This document shows, piece after piece, positions 34,490 to 42,070 of a stretch of DNA of 47,463 bases. How positions within the stretch are numbered: position 1 is the first letter of the stretch; every line of letters starts with the position of its first letter. The stretch lies in the NCBI GenBank assembly GCA_947167715.1, contig CAMVJD010000020.1:1-47463 (forward strand). The letters run 5' to 3'. A program made the position numbers and the translations under genes. The stretch comes from an uncultured Eubacteriaceae bacterium. Lineage in GTDB: Bacteria > Bacillota > Clostridia > Lachnospirales > CAG-274. A model generated the notes under the pieces. That model saw nothing but the letters and a program-made list of their open reading frames with translations, ran no database searches and was not told where the DNA came from.

Positions 34490-34682
34490 CCCCCGCTTCT
34501 AAAGCGGGGGTGCTTACTTAAAATTCAGTGGGAGTCCAAGCTCCCACTGAATTTGGAATTGCTTGCAATTCCGTTGGTTATGAGTTATGGCGTGACACGC
34601 CAAAGGCGTGTACAGCCTACAGAGGATGAGCCTGTACGCGCTTGTCGCGCGTTTCGGCTTCTGTAGCAGAAATTTATTTCTG
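34490..34682 (+). mobile_element. Hairpin cluster resembling an IS200/IS605 end
   Basis: Six hairpins in 190 bp: CCCCCGCTT/AAGCGGGGG (34490-34510), a perfect 14-bp stem AAATTCAGTGGGAG (34521-34554), GGAATTG/CAATTCC (34555-34572), GGCGT/ACGCC (34589-34601), CGCGC/GCGCG (34637-34651) and CAGAAAT/ATTTCTG (34667-34682). The first, preceded by GGAAGT and followed by TGCTTACTT, looks like the right end of IS605-type elements, but no TnpA or TnpB frame is visible. It is probably a remnant or a nonautonomous derivative. Confidence 0.4.
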
Positions 34683-34702
34683 CGGAATACGAATATCATT
34701 GA

Positions 34703-34888
34703 CTATAATTTTTCTCCGTCAAGTATCTTCATTTTGTCCTTGTTCGGCTCTATCTCCGCCGCACGTACTTTCTCTGCCCGGTCTTCGGGCGCAACTTCCT
34801 CTAAAGAAATGCAAAGTGCCTTTTGCGGACAGCCCCACTCTTCCAAAAACACCCGGTTTATCCTCTCGATAACTCTCTTCTTTGTCTC
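34703..34888 (-). pseudogene. Truncated 4-oxalocrotonate tautomerase-like copy
   Basis: Sixty-one codons (ETKKRVIERINRVFLEEWG onward to LDGEKL) match the intact tautomerase at 45012-45239 in sequence and frame with only a few substitutions. The first 13 codons, including the catalytic Pro, are missing, and the sequence changes abruptly at 34889. A GC-rich hairpin (34906-34935) lies just beyond the break. It is an inverted, 5'-truncated duplicate. Confidence 0.85.
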
Positions 34889-34905
34889 CCATATACAGAA
34901 ATTTT

Positions 34906-34935
34906 GCCCCCGAGTGTAACAAAATGCTCGGGGGC
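34906..34935. terminator. GC-rich hairpin next to the tautomerase remnant
   Basis: GCCCCCGAG (34906-34914) and CTCGGGGGC (34927-34935) pair perfectly around a 12-nt loop. ATTATTATTTT follows on the plus strand, so it could terminate rightward transcription, or it could mark the end of an inserted sequence. Confidence 0.5.
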
Positions 34936-35091
34936 ATTATTATTTTGGGGGCTTTCCGAGCTAAATCAAAATTGTCGGTATCGGTTTCCGTCTCCTATAA
35001 GATTTTTGCTGTAACGTTCGTATTTTTGCTGTTTGTCATCAAAGGAATATTGGCGGTCGGTTCACACAATCTTTAAGCAACAGACAGTTGC

Positions 35092-35120
35092 TTGCAGAGT
35101 GTTCCGCTTCGTGTTATGAT
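35092..35120 (+). promoter_or_regulatory. Promoter of the HTH/zinc-ribbon gene
   Basis: TTGCAG at 35092-35097, 17 bp, TATGAT at 35115-35120, followed by the RBS GGAGAGGTG just before the ATG at 35138. Confidence 0.65.
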
Positions 35121-35137
35121 ATAGGAGAGGTGATAAT

Positions 35138-35902
35138 ATGGAAACCAAAAACATTATTCAGGAACTGCGGACAAAACACGGTATGTCACAGGAAGAGCTT
35201 GCTGACAGGATATTTGTCACAAGGCAGGCGGTGAGCCGCTGGGAGACAGGCGAAACGGTCCCGAATACGGAAACTTTGAAGCGGCTGTCTAAGTTGTTCG
35301 ATGTGTCGATCAATACCTTGCTGGGCGCTCCGAGAAAGCTGATCTGTCAGTGCTGCGGAATGCCGCTTGACGACAGTGTTATCAGCCGTGAAAAGGACGG
35401 CGCGCTCAACGAGGACTATTGCAAATGGTGTTATGCCGACGGCAAATATATTTACAACAATATGGACGATCTTATCGAGGTCTGTGTCAGGAATATGGTG
35501 AGTGCCGAACATTCCGAAAATGAGGTCAGAGAATATCTGCGGTCGGTTCTGCCGCAGCTTGACTATTGGAAACGCTACGAGCAGCTTTCCGACGGCGGTG
35601 AATTTGAAAAATTCAAGCAAACGCTGATTGGTGAGATAAACGCCCTGAATATCGAGGGTATGCCGAAGGTCGAGAAGCTGAATGCCCTTGTGGGCAGCTA
35701 CGTCAATCTGCCGTACCGTCTGCCTAACGGGAATACCGTGAAATTCCTTGACGACAACACAACTTATCTCGGCAATCAGCTTGAATGTGAGTTCGGCGGG
35801 GATAGGTGCTTTGGGGTGCTTGCGAATATGGAGTTTATTCTGATCTGCACCTATGAAAAAGACGGCGAAAATCCCGAGCTTATCATTTATAAAAAACGAT
35901 AA
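35138..35902 (+). CDS. XRE regulator with putative zinc-ribbon domain
   Basis: A 254-residue protein. Residues 5-62 are a Cro/C1-type HTH (MSQEELADRIFVTRQAVSRW). Residues 68-105 match the putative zinc-ribbon domain (CQCCGMPL, then YCKWCYADGKY) that is often fused to HTH regulators in Firmicutes. Residues 170-254 (VGSYVNLPYRLPNG onward) look like a small beta-rich sensing domain. It probably senses a metal or redox state, by inference from the cysteines. It is monocistronic, with its own promoter. Intact. Confidence 0.85.
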   Translation: METKNIIQELRTKHGMSQEELADRIFVTRQAVSRWETGETVPNTETLKRLSKLFDVSINTLLGAPRKLICQCCGMPLDDSVISREKDGALNEDYCKWCYADGKYIYNNMDDLIEVCVRNMVSAEHSENEVREYLRSVLPQLDYWKRYEQLSDGGEFEKFKQTLIGEINALNIEGMPKVEKLNALVGSYVNLPYRLPNGNTVKFLDDNTTYLGNQLECEFGGDRCFGVLANMEFILICTYEKDGENPELIIYKKR

Positions 35903-36056
35903 CAACAAGAATCAAGGTGATTGTTATTGGACAAAAAATTTCATGAAATGATCTTTATAGACTTGACTGACAAATTTCAAGTTGTTTCGGCAACAATTAT
36001 AGTACAGCCTTGAAGTGCTGTCAATAGAAACGTCATAGTGCTTCCGGCGAAATACT

Positions 36057-36350
36057 GTGTCTAAAAACTTCTGTACCGGCACCGTAATTTTTAAACGCAG
36101 ACTTAGATATCTGAAAGAGAATAAGCCCGGCACCTATCAAAGATTGATGATAAGCGGTCTGTGGAATCACCTTGTCGCCACCGATAAACGCGCCAACGAG
36201 CTTGAAGATATGCTTATGGAGCAAATGAGCAGCGCCGAGGGCATAACCGAGGAAATGAAACGCAGGGATGCAATGGAATGGGTCGCAAGACGAAACGGCT
36301 TGAAGAATCGGGTAAGAGAGATAGTTTATAACGAGTGTATATATGTATGA
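36057..36350 (+). pseudogene. TnpV C-terminal remnant
   Basis: From about 36093 the frame encodes RRLRYLKENKPGTYQRLMIS through EEMKRRDAMEWVARRNGLKN to NECIYV, the conserved C-terminal two thirds of the transposon protein TnpV. The first third of the family (the 'GDY..P.L' start) is missing, and no RBS or ATG fits. It is a scar of a Tn-type element. The region 35903-36056 before it holds no recognisable gene. Confidence 0.75.
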
Positions 36351-36351
36351 G

Positions 36352-36378
36352 AAAAGGCTGTCGTGGGGCAGCCTTTTT
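36352..36378. terminator. Bidirectional terminator
   Basis: AAAAGGCTG (36352-36360) pairs with CAGCCTTTTT (36369-36378). It serves the end of the TnpV remnant and the convergent VOC gene. Confidence 0.75.
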
Positions 36379-36388
36379 CGTTGCGTTA

Positions 36389-36751
36389 TTACATTGGTGT
36401 TCCGACTTCGATAAGATTGCCGTCAAGGTCATAAAAGCGGATTACCTTTTGTCCCCAGCTGTGGGTCATAAGTTTGTTGACATACCTTATGTCGGGGTAC
36501 AGGGTTTCGAGTTTTTCAATAAATTTTTCGATCTCGGGTTCCTCGAAATACAGCTCACAAGCATTGTTTTCGGGGATTATTTCTCGCCCGAGAAAATCCT
36601 TCCAAATTTTTTCATCCTGCAAAACAAGCCCCTCTGTAAGTATCATATTTCCGTCATTATCCAACAGCATTTGCAGCCCAAAAAGGTCGTGATAGAACTG
36701 CTTTGCTTTTTCGATATTCTTTGTTACTATCAAAAAATTCTTTAGTCGCAT
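36389..36751 (-). CDS. VOC (glyoxalase/bleomycin resistance) family protein
   Basis: A 120-residue protein. The ATG at 36751 follows GAGG by eight bases; the in-frame TTG six bases upstream is less likely. The paired beta-alpha-beta-beta-beta pattern (MRLKNFLIVTKNIEKAKQFY start, final VIRFYDLDGNLIEVG) is typical of VOC metal-dependent enzymes or drug-binding proteins. Metal ligands could be E at the final VIRFYDLDGNLIEV and others, but the substrate cannot be predicted. It is next to a small XRE gene on the same strand and could share its transcript (19-base gap). Confidence 0.85.
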   Translation of the reverse strand: MRLKNFLIVTKNIEKAKQFYHDLFGLQMLLDNDGNMILTEGLVLQDEKIWKDFLGREIIPENNACELYFEEPEIEKFIEKLETLYPDIRYVNKLMTHSWGQKVIRFYDLDGNLIEVGTPM

Positions 36752-36770
36752 AGACAATACCTCATTTAAC

Positions 36771-37013
36771 TTATTTTATCTCCTGTTCCAGCGAATCAAA
36801 CAGCTCTGTACCGAAAAATTCGCCAAGCGTAATGCCAAATCCGTCACAGAGTTTCTTTATATTGACAATGCCGGGGTTTTGGCTCTTTTGGTTAAGCATT
36901 GAATAAACGGTCATAGGCGGTACGCCCGAAAGGTTGGCAATGCCGTTTATTGTCAAGTTCTTCTGTTCGCATAATTCTTTTATTCGTGCCGCAACGGCTT
37001 CTTTTGTGTTCAT
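36771..37013 (-). CDS. Small XRE-family regulator (80 aa)
   Basis: The ATG at 37013 follows GGAGTG. Nearly the whole protein is a Cro/C1 HTH (NLTINGIANLSGVPPMTVYS, then KKLCDGFGITLGEFF). It precedes the VOC gene, so it may control it. Two near-identical 18-bp direct repeats 22 bp apart lie 36-75 bp upstream, likely operators. Confidence 0.85.
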   Translation of the reverse strand: MNTKEAVAARIKELCEQKNLTINGIANLSGVPPMTVYSMLNQKSQNPGIVNIKKLCDGFGITLGEFFGTELFDSLEQEIK

Positions 37014-37048
37014 AATATACACTCCAAACATAATCTTTACATTTAGGA

Positions 37049-37088
37049 TATAAGATTTATCGTAAAAATGTATAAGATATATCGTAAA
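37049..37088. promoter_or_regulatory. Operator-like direct repeats
   Basis: TATAAGATTTATCGTAAA (37049-37066) and TATAAGATATATCGTAAA (37071-37088): 17 of 18 bases identical with a period of 22, two helical turns. They lie in front of the small XRE gene; 37090-37266 holds no gene. Confidence 0.6.
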
Positions 37089-37266
37089 TTTGCGGAGGGG
37101 GTGTGTTGGAAGTCTATATTGGAGATAAACGTGATACGGATGTATAACAACACCTCCGGAATATAAAACAAAAAAACGAATTTATATTATGAAGAAAGCA
37201 TACACGATTTGATGAGATAAAATCGGGTCTTTAAAAATAAAAAAAGAAAATATTTTTTGCGAAATG

Positions 37267-37295
37267 TTGAAGAAAAATGTCGTTTGGTGTATAAT
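37267..37295 (+). promoter_or_regulatory. Promoter
   Basis: TTGAAG (37267-37272), 17 bp, TATAAT (37290-37295). The ATG of the following fragment lies only eight bases beyond, so the transcript would be leaderless or the ORF start would be lost. Confidence 0.55.
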
Positions 37296-37303
37296 AAAAA
37301 TAT

Positions 37304-37447
37304 ATGATAGAGTGGGGTGACGTATATGCCATAGCTAAGGCGCGAGGCGTGTCGGTTGATGAATTGGAAAGCATACGCAGAACAAAGGCGGAGAAGAACG
37401 GAGCCTTTGAAAAGAAGGTGTTTTTGGAGGAGGTCGAGGATGTATGA
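37304..37447 (+). pseudogene. C-terminal fragment of a nucleotide pyrophosphohydrolase-like protein
   Basis: Forty-seven codons (WGDVYAIAKARGVSVDELES, then KNGAFEKKVFLEEVEDV) resemble the C-terminal helix pair of MazG/PRA-PH-like nucleoside triphosphate pyrophosphohydrolases. The catalytic N-terminal half is absent and no RBS precedes it. It ends with an ATGA overlap into the next fragment, so the two once formed an operon. Confidence 0.5.
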
Positions 37448-37674
37448 CGGGTTACAAATCGGCTTCGGGAAGTGCTGCCGAAGACCTTTTTATAGAACTT
37501 TTTGCAGATACATTCGGGGCTGAAAAAGCGGGATTTTTATATTCGCAATATCAGTTTTTCGATATATATAATAACGATCGTTTTGCGGATTTTTTTCTTG
37601 AAAGCGGTGCAAGAAAAATAGCGATAGAAATTGACGATGAGGCAAGTCATAACAAGTCGCATAGCGGAAAATAG
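37444..37674 (+). pseudogene. N-terminal fragment of a helicase/nuclease-type protein
   Basis: Seventy-six codons (SASGSAAEDLFIELFADTFG, then RFADFFLESGARKIAIEIDD and EASHNKS) look like the start of large helicases or restriction-type proteins with a DUF559-like endonuclease region (EIDDEASHN). The frame stops at 37674, where the family normally goes on for many hundreds of residues. The rest is absent. Remnant of a degraded defence-like cassette together with the preceding fragment. Confidence 0.5.
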
Positions 37675-37738
37675 AGAGAATATGTGACGAGAAGTTGGAG
37701 AGGTATTTTGAAAGATTTGAATAAAAGGGGTTATTTAT

Positions 37739-39082
37739 ATGGTGCAAAGAACGGAGTGTTTATGTGACGGTAAAATCATAGGTATAGAAAGTATTTATAC
37801 TGTGATAAACGGTAAGCAGATAAATATTCCCGAAAAATTGGAAGCGTTGAGAGCTAAAAGCAGAAACAATGAGTTGTTGTGTCATTGCGGCTGCGGAGCG
37901 GTTCTTACATTGGTTGCGGGAGAAAAAAATCTGCGAAAACAACATTTCAGATTGAGGGATGCACATCAAAGTGCTGATTGCAGTTATGTAGGAGAGGGAA
38001 AAATTTCTGTCGATTCAAAAATTGTTCTTAAATGTTGGTTGGATGAAAAAATAAAAGATGCCGATATGGAGTCGAGAGTGCCTATTTCTTGGATAGGTGA
38101 TACGGACAGGAAATATGAATTTACTTTTTTGTCAAAAAAGAAAAATATAGGGTTGATTTACAACAGGAAAAGTGCAAATATTTCCGATGAAAAATTTGAT
38201 ATTATCGAACAGAACGAGCAAGGAATAAAAATAGTTTATATTGTGGATTCTGTTAATATAGATACAATGGGGCAATATCCCGAAAATATGATGAAAATAC
38301 AAAAAAGACAAGGGTATTGCTTGTACTTGTCGGTAGAGGGAATGGATTATTATAAAGCAAAAGCAGAGGCTGCTTTTTTTGATATAGATATTGACGGGCT
38401 TTGGAAAAATCATATCTTTGCAAAAGGGAAGTTGAGTGATTTTGAAATTGGTGCCGATGGGAAGTTGATGTTTAAAGGCACGAAACTTTTTGAATTGCGC
38501 GACGATGTTTATTCAAAATATTCATTGGAGAAAAAAAGATTAAAAAAACAACGAGACGAAGAAAAGAAACTTGCCGAAGAACGCTTAAAGAAGCTTGTTC
38601 AAGAACAAATGGAAATGAAGCAACGGCAAAGAAAAGAGGAGGAAAAGGCAGCAAAAATAAAAGCTGACTTTGAAGAAAGAGAACGAAAGAAAAAAGAGGA
38701 AGAAGATGCTCGTCAGGCGGAACGTGCAAAAAAATTCAGAAGTATAATAGAGTCCGGAGTAGTGCCGGAAGATTATATATTGCGTGACGAAAACGAAATG
38801 CGCTGGGTAAAGTGTTTGCATTGCGGAAAAATCAAACCAGAGACCGAGTTTAAAACGTATGGAGGAAAAGGGAAAATTAATGTGGGTTTATGCAATGATT
38901 GTTTCCGCAATAATCCGGATATATTGGATGATATAATTCCGAAAATCGAGGTTGAACATAAACCAAAGAGATCTTTGAATATATGTCCTCAGTGCGGAGG
39001 GGAATTAAAACAAAAGTCCGGAAGATTCGGAAAATTTTGGGGATGTTGTAATTATCCGCGATGCAGATATACAAGAAGTTAA
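37739..39082 (+). CDS. CoiA-like protein with C-terminal topoisomerase zinc finger
   Basis: A 447-residue protein behind AAAAGGGG. Residues 45-85 hold a CoiA-like zinc site (LLCHCGCGAVLTLVAGEKN, then KQHFR). Residues 90-240 are mixed alpha/beta and could be a nuclease-like core. Residues 260-340 are an uninterrupted Lys/Glu/Arg coiled coil. A CLHCG zinc knuckle lies at about 360. The last 35 residues are a topoisomerase-type C4 zinc finger (CPQCGGELKQKSGRFGKFWG, then CCNYPRC). DNA processing is the likely role (CoiA promotes transformation), but the substrate is unknown. It sits downstream of degraded defence remnants and is intact. Confidence 0.75.
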   Translation: MVQRTECLCDGKIIGIESIYTVINGKQINIPEKLEALRAKSRNNELLCHCGCGAVLTLVAGEKNLRKQHFRLRDAHQSADCSYVGEGKISVDSKIVLKCWLDEKIKDADMESRVPISWIGDTDRKYEFTFLSKKKNIGLIYNRKSANISDEKFDIIEQNEQGIKIVYIVDSVNIDTMGQYPENMMKIQKRQGYCLYLSVEGMDYYKAKAEAAFFDIDIDGLWKNHIFAKGKLSDFEIGADGKLMFKGTKLFELRDDVYSKYSLEKKRLKKQRDEEKKLAEERLKKLVQEQMEMKQRQRKEEEKAAKIKADFEERERKKKEEEDARQAERAKKFRSIIESGVVPEDYILRDENEMRWVKCLHCGKIKPETEFKTYGGKGKINVGLCNDCFRNNPDILDDIIPKIEVEHKPKRSLNICPQCGGELKQKSGRFGKFWGCCNYPRCRYTRS

Positions 39083-39111
39083 AACAGAAATAAATAGTTT
39101 GAATGAGGGGG

Positions 39112-39242
39112 TTGGGTTCGCCCAAAATATTAAAAACGAAACGCTCAATTTTGTTCAAATGTAAGTGGCGTGCCGATTGGGGTCGATATTTGCCAAAAAC
39201 GATTTTCGTTGTTGAAAAACCCCAAAAGGGCGCCCACTTGCA
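39112..39242. repeat. Imperfect long hairpin region between genes
   Basis: A short stem TTGGG-TTCG-CCCAA (39112-39125) is followed by a large imperfect inverted repeat (39160-39183 with 39219-39242, 17 of 24 positions pair; AAACGA/TCGTT inside). No coding potential is seen in 39083-39393. The big repeat could be a MITE-like remnant. Confidence 0.4.
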
Positions 39243-39393
39243 ATGGTTCCTAAGGAAAAATATTAGATTATAAAAATTAGATTTTATAAAAAAATCGGTC
39301 ATCGGAGCTGAACGGAAAATTTTTGAGAATGTTGAGGAAAAATAATGTTATAAAAATCAAAATGGCAATAACAAATTTTGTGAGGATAGCGAT

Positions 39394-40161
39394 ATGAGTA
39401 CGGCAACAAGAACTATTGAGAGCAAAATACTCGGGAAAAAGATGAATATTGCGGTCTATTGTCCGGACGGCTATGAAAATACCGAGCTTCCTGTTTTATA
39501 TTTTTTACATGGCAGAACGGGGGACGAAAGTATTTTGCGGCAGCTTGAAATTGACAAAACTGCCGACGAAATGATCGGGTTGGGTGAGATAAAACCGCTT
39601 ATGATCGTGTGTCCGAATATGGACAACAGCCGCGGGATAAATTCCTCGCAGGCTTATTGTGAAGTTGACGGGAAATACGGAAAAGTTCAAAAAGGACGGT
39701 ATGAGGATTATTTTGTTCAAGAGGTCATTCCTTTTGTGGATGATAATTTTGTGACCGTCAAAAATCGAAGAGCAAGGTTTATCGGCGGCGTTTCTGCGGG
39801 CGGATACAGTGCCTTGCATATAGGGCTGCGATATTCGGATATGTTTTCCAAAATAGGTGGACATATGCCTGCGATAGATCTGTCTTATGCGGATGAGGAC
39901 GAGTGCTATTTTTCGGATGAGGCGATGTGGAAAAAATATGACCCGATAACGATCGCCGCAAACAAAAGCTTTGATGGTATAAGTGTGTTTCTTGATGCGG
40001 GAAATAATGACGAGGGTCGGTTTTACCGTGCCTGTGAAAAGCTGTATCCGATATTGAAAAGCAAAGGCGCCGATGTCCAAAATCATATTTTTGACGGGCA
40101 TCATAACGGGGAATATATTATGTCAAATATGAAGTCGTATCTTAGGTTTTACGGAGCATAA
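39394..40161 (+). CDS. Esterase-family alpha/beta hydrolase
   Basis: A 255-residue protein behind GTGAGGATAG. The fold signature of putative esterases (esterase D/antigen 85-like) is clear: YFLHGRTGDE near residue 33, nucleophile elbow GGVSAGG with Ser at about 133, an acid in LDAGNNDEG, and the histidine in FDGHHNGEY near 233. No signal peptide, so it is cytoplasmic. It should hydrolyse a small ester such as an acylated sugar or thioester. The physiological substrate cannot be read from the sequence. The gene appears monocistronic. Confidence 0.85.
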   Translation: MSTATRTIESKILGKKMNIAVYCPDGYENTELPVLYFLHGRTGDESILRQLEIDKTADEMIGLGEIKPLMIVCPNMDNSRGINSSQAYCEVDGKYGKVQKGRYEDYFVQEVIPFVDDNFVTVKNRRARFIGGVSAGGYSALHIGLRYSDMFSKIGGHMPAIDLSYADEDECYFSDEAMWKKYDPITIAANKSFDGISVFLDAGNNDEGRFYRACEKLYPILKSKGADVQNHIFDGHHNGEYIMSNMKSYLRFYGA

Positions 40162-40217
40162 ATGCCTTAAAAGGTTTAACGGAGATCCGATCCGAACAAA
40201 TATTTATAAAAAAAGTC

Positions 40218-40246
40218 TTGCATATAAAATTTGTCTGTGGTATACT
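40218..40246 (+). promoter_or_regulatory. Promoter of the structured leader and AAA+ gene
   Basis: TTGCAT (40218-40223), 17 bp, TATACT (40241-40246). Transcript start is expected near 40252, about 250 bases before the AAA+ start codon. Confidence 0.7.
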
Positions 40247-40251
40247 GGGTT

Positions 40252-40450
40252 TACAATTTAATATGGCATGTGTGATAAGTGCCGTTGTTTTGATGATCAA
40301 GAGTGGGCGTACTATGCCCTCTTGACTTCAAAGCAACGGTTTTTTGTGCTTTGAGTGCACCTTGACAACTTCATCCGCATATGGTCGGACGGCCGCCCCG
40401 GAGAAGCCTGCGATGATATGAGCGGGTCAAGGGGAAGAGTCCGACCGGAA
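40252..40450 (+). ncRNA. Structured leader RNA: terminator hairpin plus candidate pseudoknot
   Basis: First, an intrinsic-terminator hairpin: CCGTTG (40282-40287) to CAACGG (40334-40339) with inner TTTGA/TCAAA, CAAG/CTTG and GGGC/GCCC, followed by TTTTTT. Then two interleaved perfect helices: CCTTGAC (40360-40366) with GTCAAGG (40426-40432), and GGTCGGAC (40383-40390) with GTCCGACC (40439-40446), plus CATAT/ATATG and CCG/CGG inside the first. The order makes a pseudoknot, or two mutually exclusive folds. The AAA+ RBS AGGAGG is at 40491-40496. It looks like an attenuator or riboswitch-like element. I do not recognise the class. Confidence 0.6.
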
Positions 40451-40504
40451 TGCGACAAAGCTACTAACTACCAGTGAAACAAATTATTACAGGAGGAAAC
40501 ACAC

Positions 40505-41464
40505 ATGGCCATGAGAAGTAAAATACAAAATTATCAATGGTGGGACGACAGAAACGTACCGCCAACAACACCCAAAATAGTTGTAAACAGTATAGATAAC
40601 GACTTGTTTCGTACCCCTAAAAGCATATACGATTACTTTGACGCCAATATGCAGGGATGTGAAGAATATAAACGCAAGATCGCTGTAGCGGTTTGGAGTG
40701 CTGTTAACAAGCGTATAAGAAATCATTTCCTTGTTATCGGCGAAAGCGGCTGCGGAAAAACCGAGATCTTCAGAATCCTGAAAAGGGTTTATAAAAATGT
40801 TGTCATTTTTGACAGTTCAAACAGCAATCCGAAATCGTATAAGGGCACAAACTGTCTTTCCGATGCGTTCTCGGACATAGACCCGACCAAACCAAGCTTT
40901 GTGATATTCGATGAGTTCGATAAATGTCTCTCCAAAGGCAACAATGGCGACTTGGGGTATATGATGCAGATTGAGTGTTTGAAATTTCTGGAAGCGGATG
41001 AACCGATATACGGCGGCAGCGACAGAAACCCTCGCAGAATTGATATTTCGCAGTCCAGCCTGTTTTTCGTCGGAGCTTTTTCTGCCCTTAAAAAGAACCG
41101 AAAATCATGTCTTGGATTCGGGAACTCAATAGCCGTATCCAAAGATGAACCTATCACTTTTGATGATGTAATTAAATCGGGAACATTAACAAACGAATTT
41201 GTCGGACGTCTCCAATCTGTCATCCAATTGCCCGCTATGAATAATGAACGTGCTCTGCAAATCATCAGAGACCCTCGTTATAGCCCTGTTGGGAAATTGT
41301 CGGATCGATATGGCATACATATCAACATATCCGATGAAAAAACGATCGAGTTGGCAAGTGATGTTGAAAAATACGGAATGCGCCAAGTCTATTCAAAACT
41401 GAACGAAATCATATCGGACTCCCTGTTCGACGACCCCGATACATCAATAATAAACATTAACTAA
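40505..41464 (+). CDS. ClpX-like AAA+ ATPase without zinc finger
   Basis: A 319-residue AAA+ protein. Walker A is GESGCGKTE at about 78-86, Walker B FVIFDEFDK at about 136-144, and the sensor regions resemble ClpX (FFVGAFSALKKNRKSCLGFG, then GTLTNEFVGRLQSVIQL). The N-terminal zinc-binding domain of ClpX is absent, and I see no clear ClpP-binding IGF loop, so it may act as a stand-alone unfoldase or remodeler. It is preceded by the structured leader and followed 13 bases later by a 129-residue partner gene. Function in the element is unknown. Confidence 0.82.
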   Translation: MAMRSKIQNYQWWDDRNVPPTTPKIVVNSIDNDLFRTPKSIYDYFDANMQGCEEYKRKIAVAVWSAVNKRIRNHFLVIGESGCGKTEIFRILKRVYKNVVIFDSSNSNPKSYKGTNCLSDAFSDIDPTKPSFVIFDEFDKCLSKGNNGDLGYMMQIECLKFLEADEPIYGGSDRNPRRIDISQSSLFFVGAFSALKKNRKSCLGFGNSIAVSKDEPITFDDVIKSGTLTNEFVGRLQSVIQLPAMNNERALQIIRDPRYSPVGKLSDRYGIHINISDEKTIELASDVEKYGMRQVYSKLNEIISDSLFDDPDTSIININ

Positions 41465-41477
41465 GGAGGTACCACAG

Positions 41478-41867
41478 ATGATCTATCTTGATTTTGACAT
41501 AAATAATGATGACAGAATTTCACATATAAATTTAGATGCACACGAATACAAAGGCTCGGAGCGGGAAAGTACACTAAAAGAGGCATTGGATGATTTGAAG
41601 ATACAAAATCCGTGCATGACTTTTACACGAAAACTGAAAAGCGGATATTACTCTTCAAAACTGTCGGAAGATGCAATTACAAGTATCGCCGAGGCCACAG
41701 ACTTTCTTGCGGACCTTTGGCAATACAGTGACGAATATGTCAGATACGCCGACGGCAAGAATATGCAGCCGTATATGAATCCGCTTCACATTTTGGAGAA
41801 CGCATTGAACCTCTTGATCGAACAAAGAGAGCTGATCATTGATCTAAAGGGAAAATACGGCGATTAA
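41478..41867 (+). CDS. Unknown protein downstream of the ClpX-like gene (129 aa)
   Basis: The ATG at 41478 follows TAAGGAGGT. An acidic, largely helical protein (MIYLDFDINNDDRISHINLD start; HILENALNLLIEQRELIIDL near the end). No family is recognised. The tight spacing after the AAA+ gene and the shared leader promoter suggest a two-gene unit in which this could be an adaptor or substrate. Confidence 0.68.
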   Translation: MIYLDFDINNDDRISHINLDAHEYKGSERESTLKEALDDLKIQNPCMTFTRKLKSGYYSSKLSEDAITSIAEATDFLADLWQYSDEYVRYADGKNMQPYMNPLHILENALNLLIEQRELIIDLKGKYGD

Positions 41868-41877
41868 TATAACTGTG

Positions 41878-41906
41878 ACAGAGTGGCTGCCGTTTCTGTA
41901 TTTTTT
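41878..41906 (+). terminator. Probable terminator after the AAA+ unit
   Basis: ACAGA (41878-41882) pairs with TCTGT (41895-41899), with a small inner stem, then ATTTTTT. The stem is weak but the T-run is clear. Confidence 0.5.
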
Positions 41907-41984
41907 GTTGGAGAGGTCTTGAAAAACATTTTCTTATGCGGTGATGAACGTGATCGTATGCGGTGTTAAATCGGGAGAAAAATG

Positions 41985-42013
41985 TTGCGTAAATGTTTGG
42001 GGTGTATTATAAT
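41985..42013 (+). promoter_or_regulatory. Promoter of the cupin operon
   Basis: TTGCGT (41985-41990), 17 bp, TATAAT (42008-42013), 57 bp before the cupin start. Confidence 0.65.
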
Positions 42014-42070
42014 TAAGGAAAGTAAGATTTTCGGCGAATTTGTGAAAGAATATTGAAAAAGGAGTAAATT

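Noticed and set aside
40360..40446. HDV-like self-cleaving ribozyme
   Set aside because: The nested double pseudoknot order is similar at first sight, but the first helix continues through CCG/CATAT pairing and the P1/P2 junction and catalytic loop do not fit.
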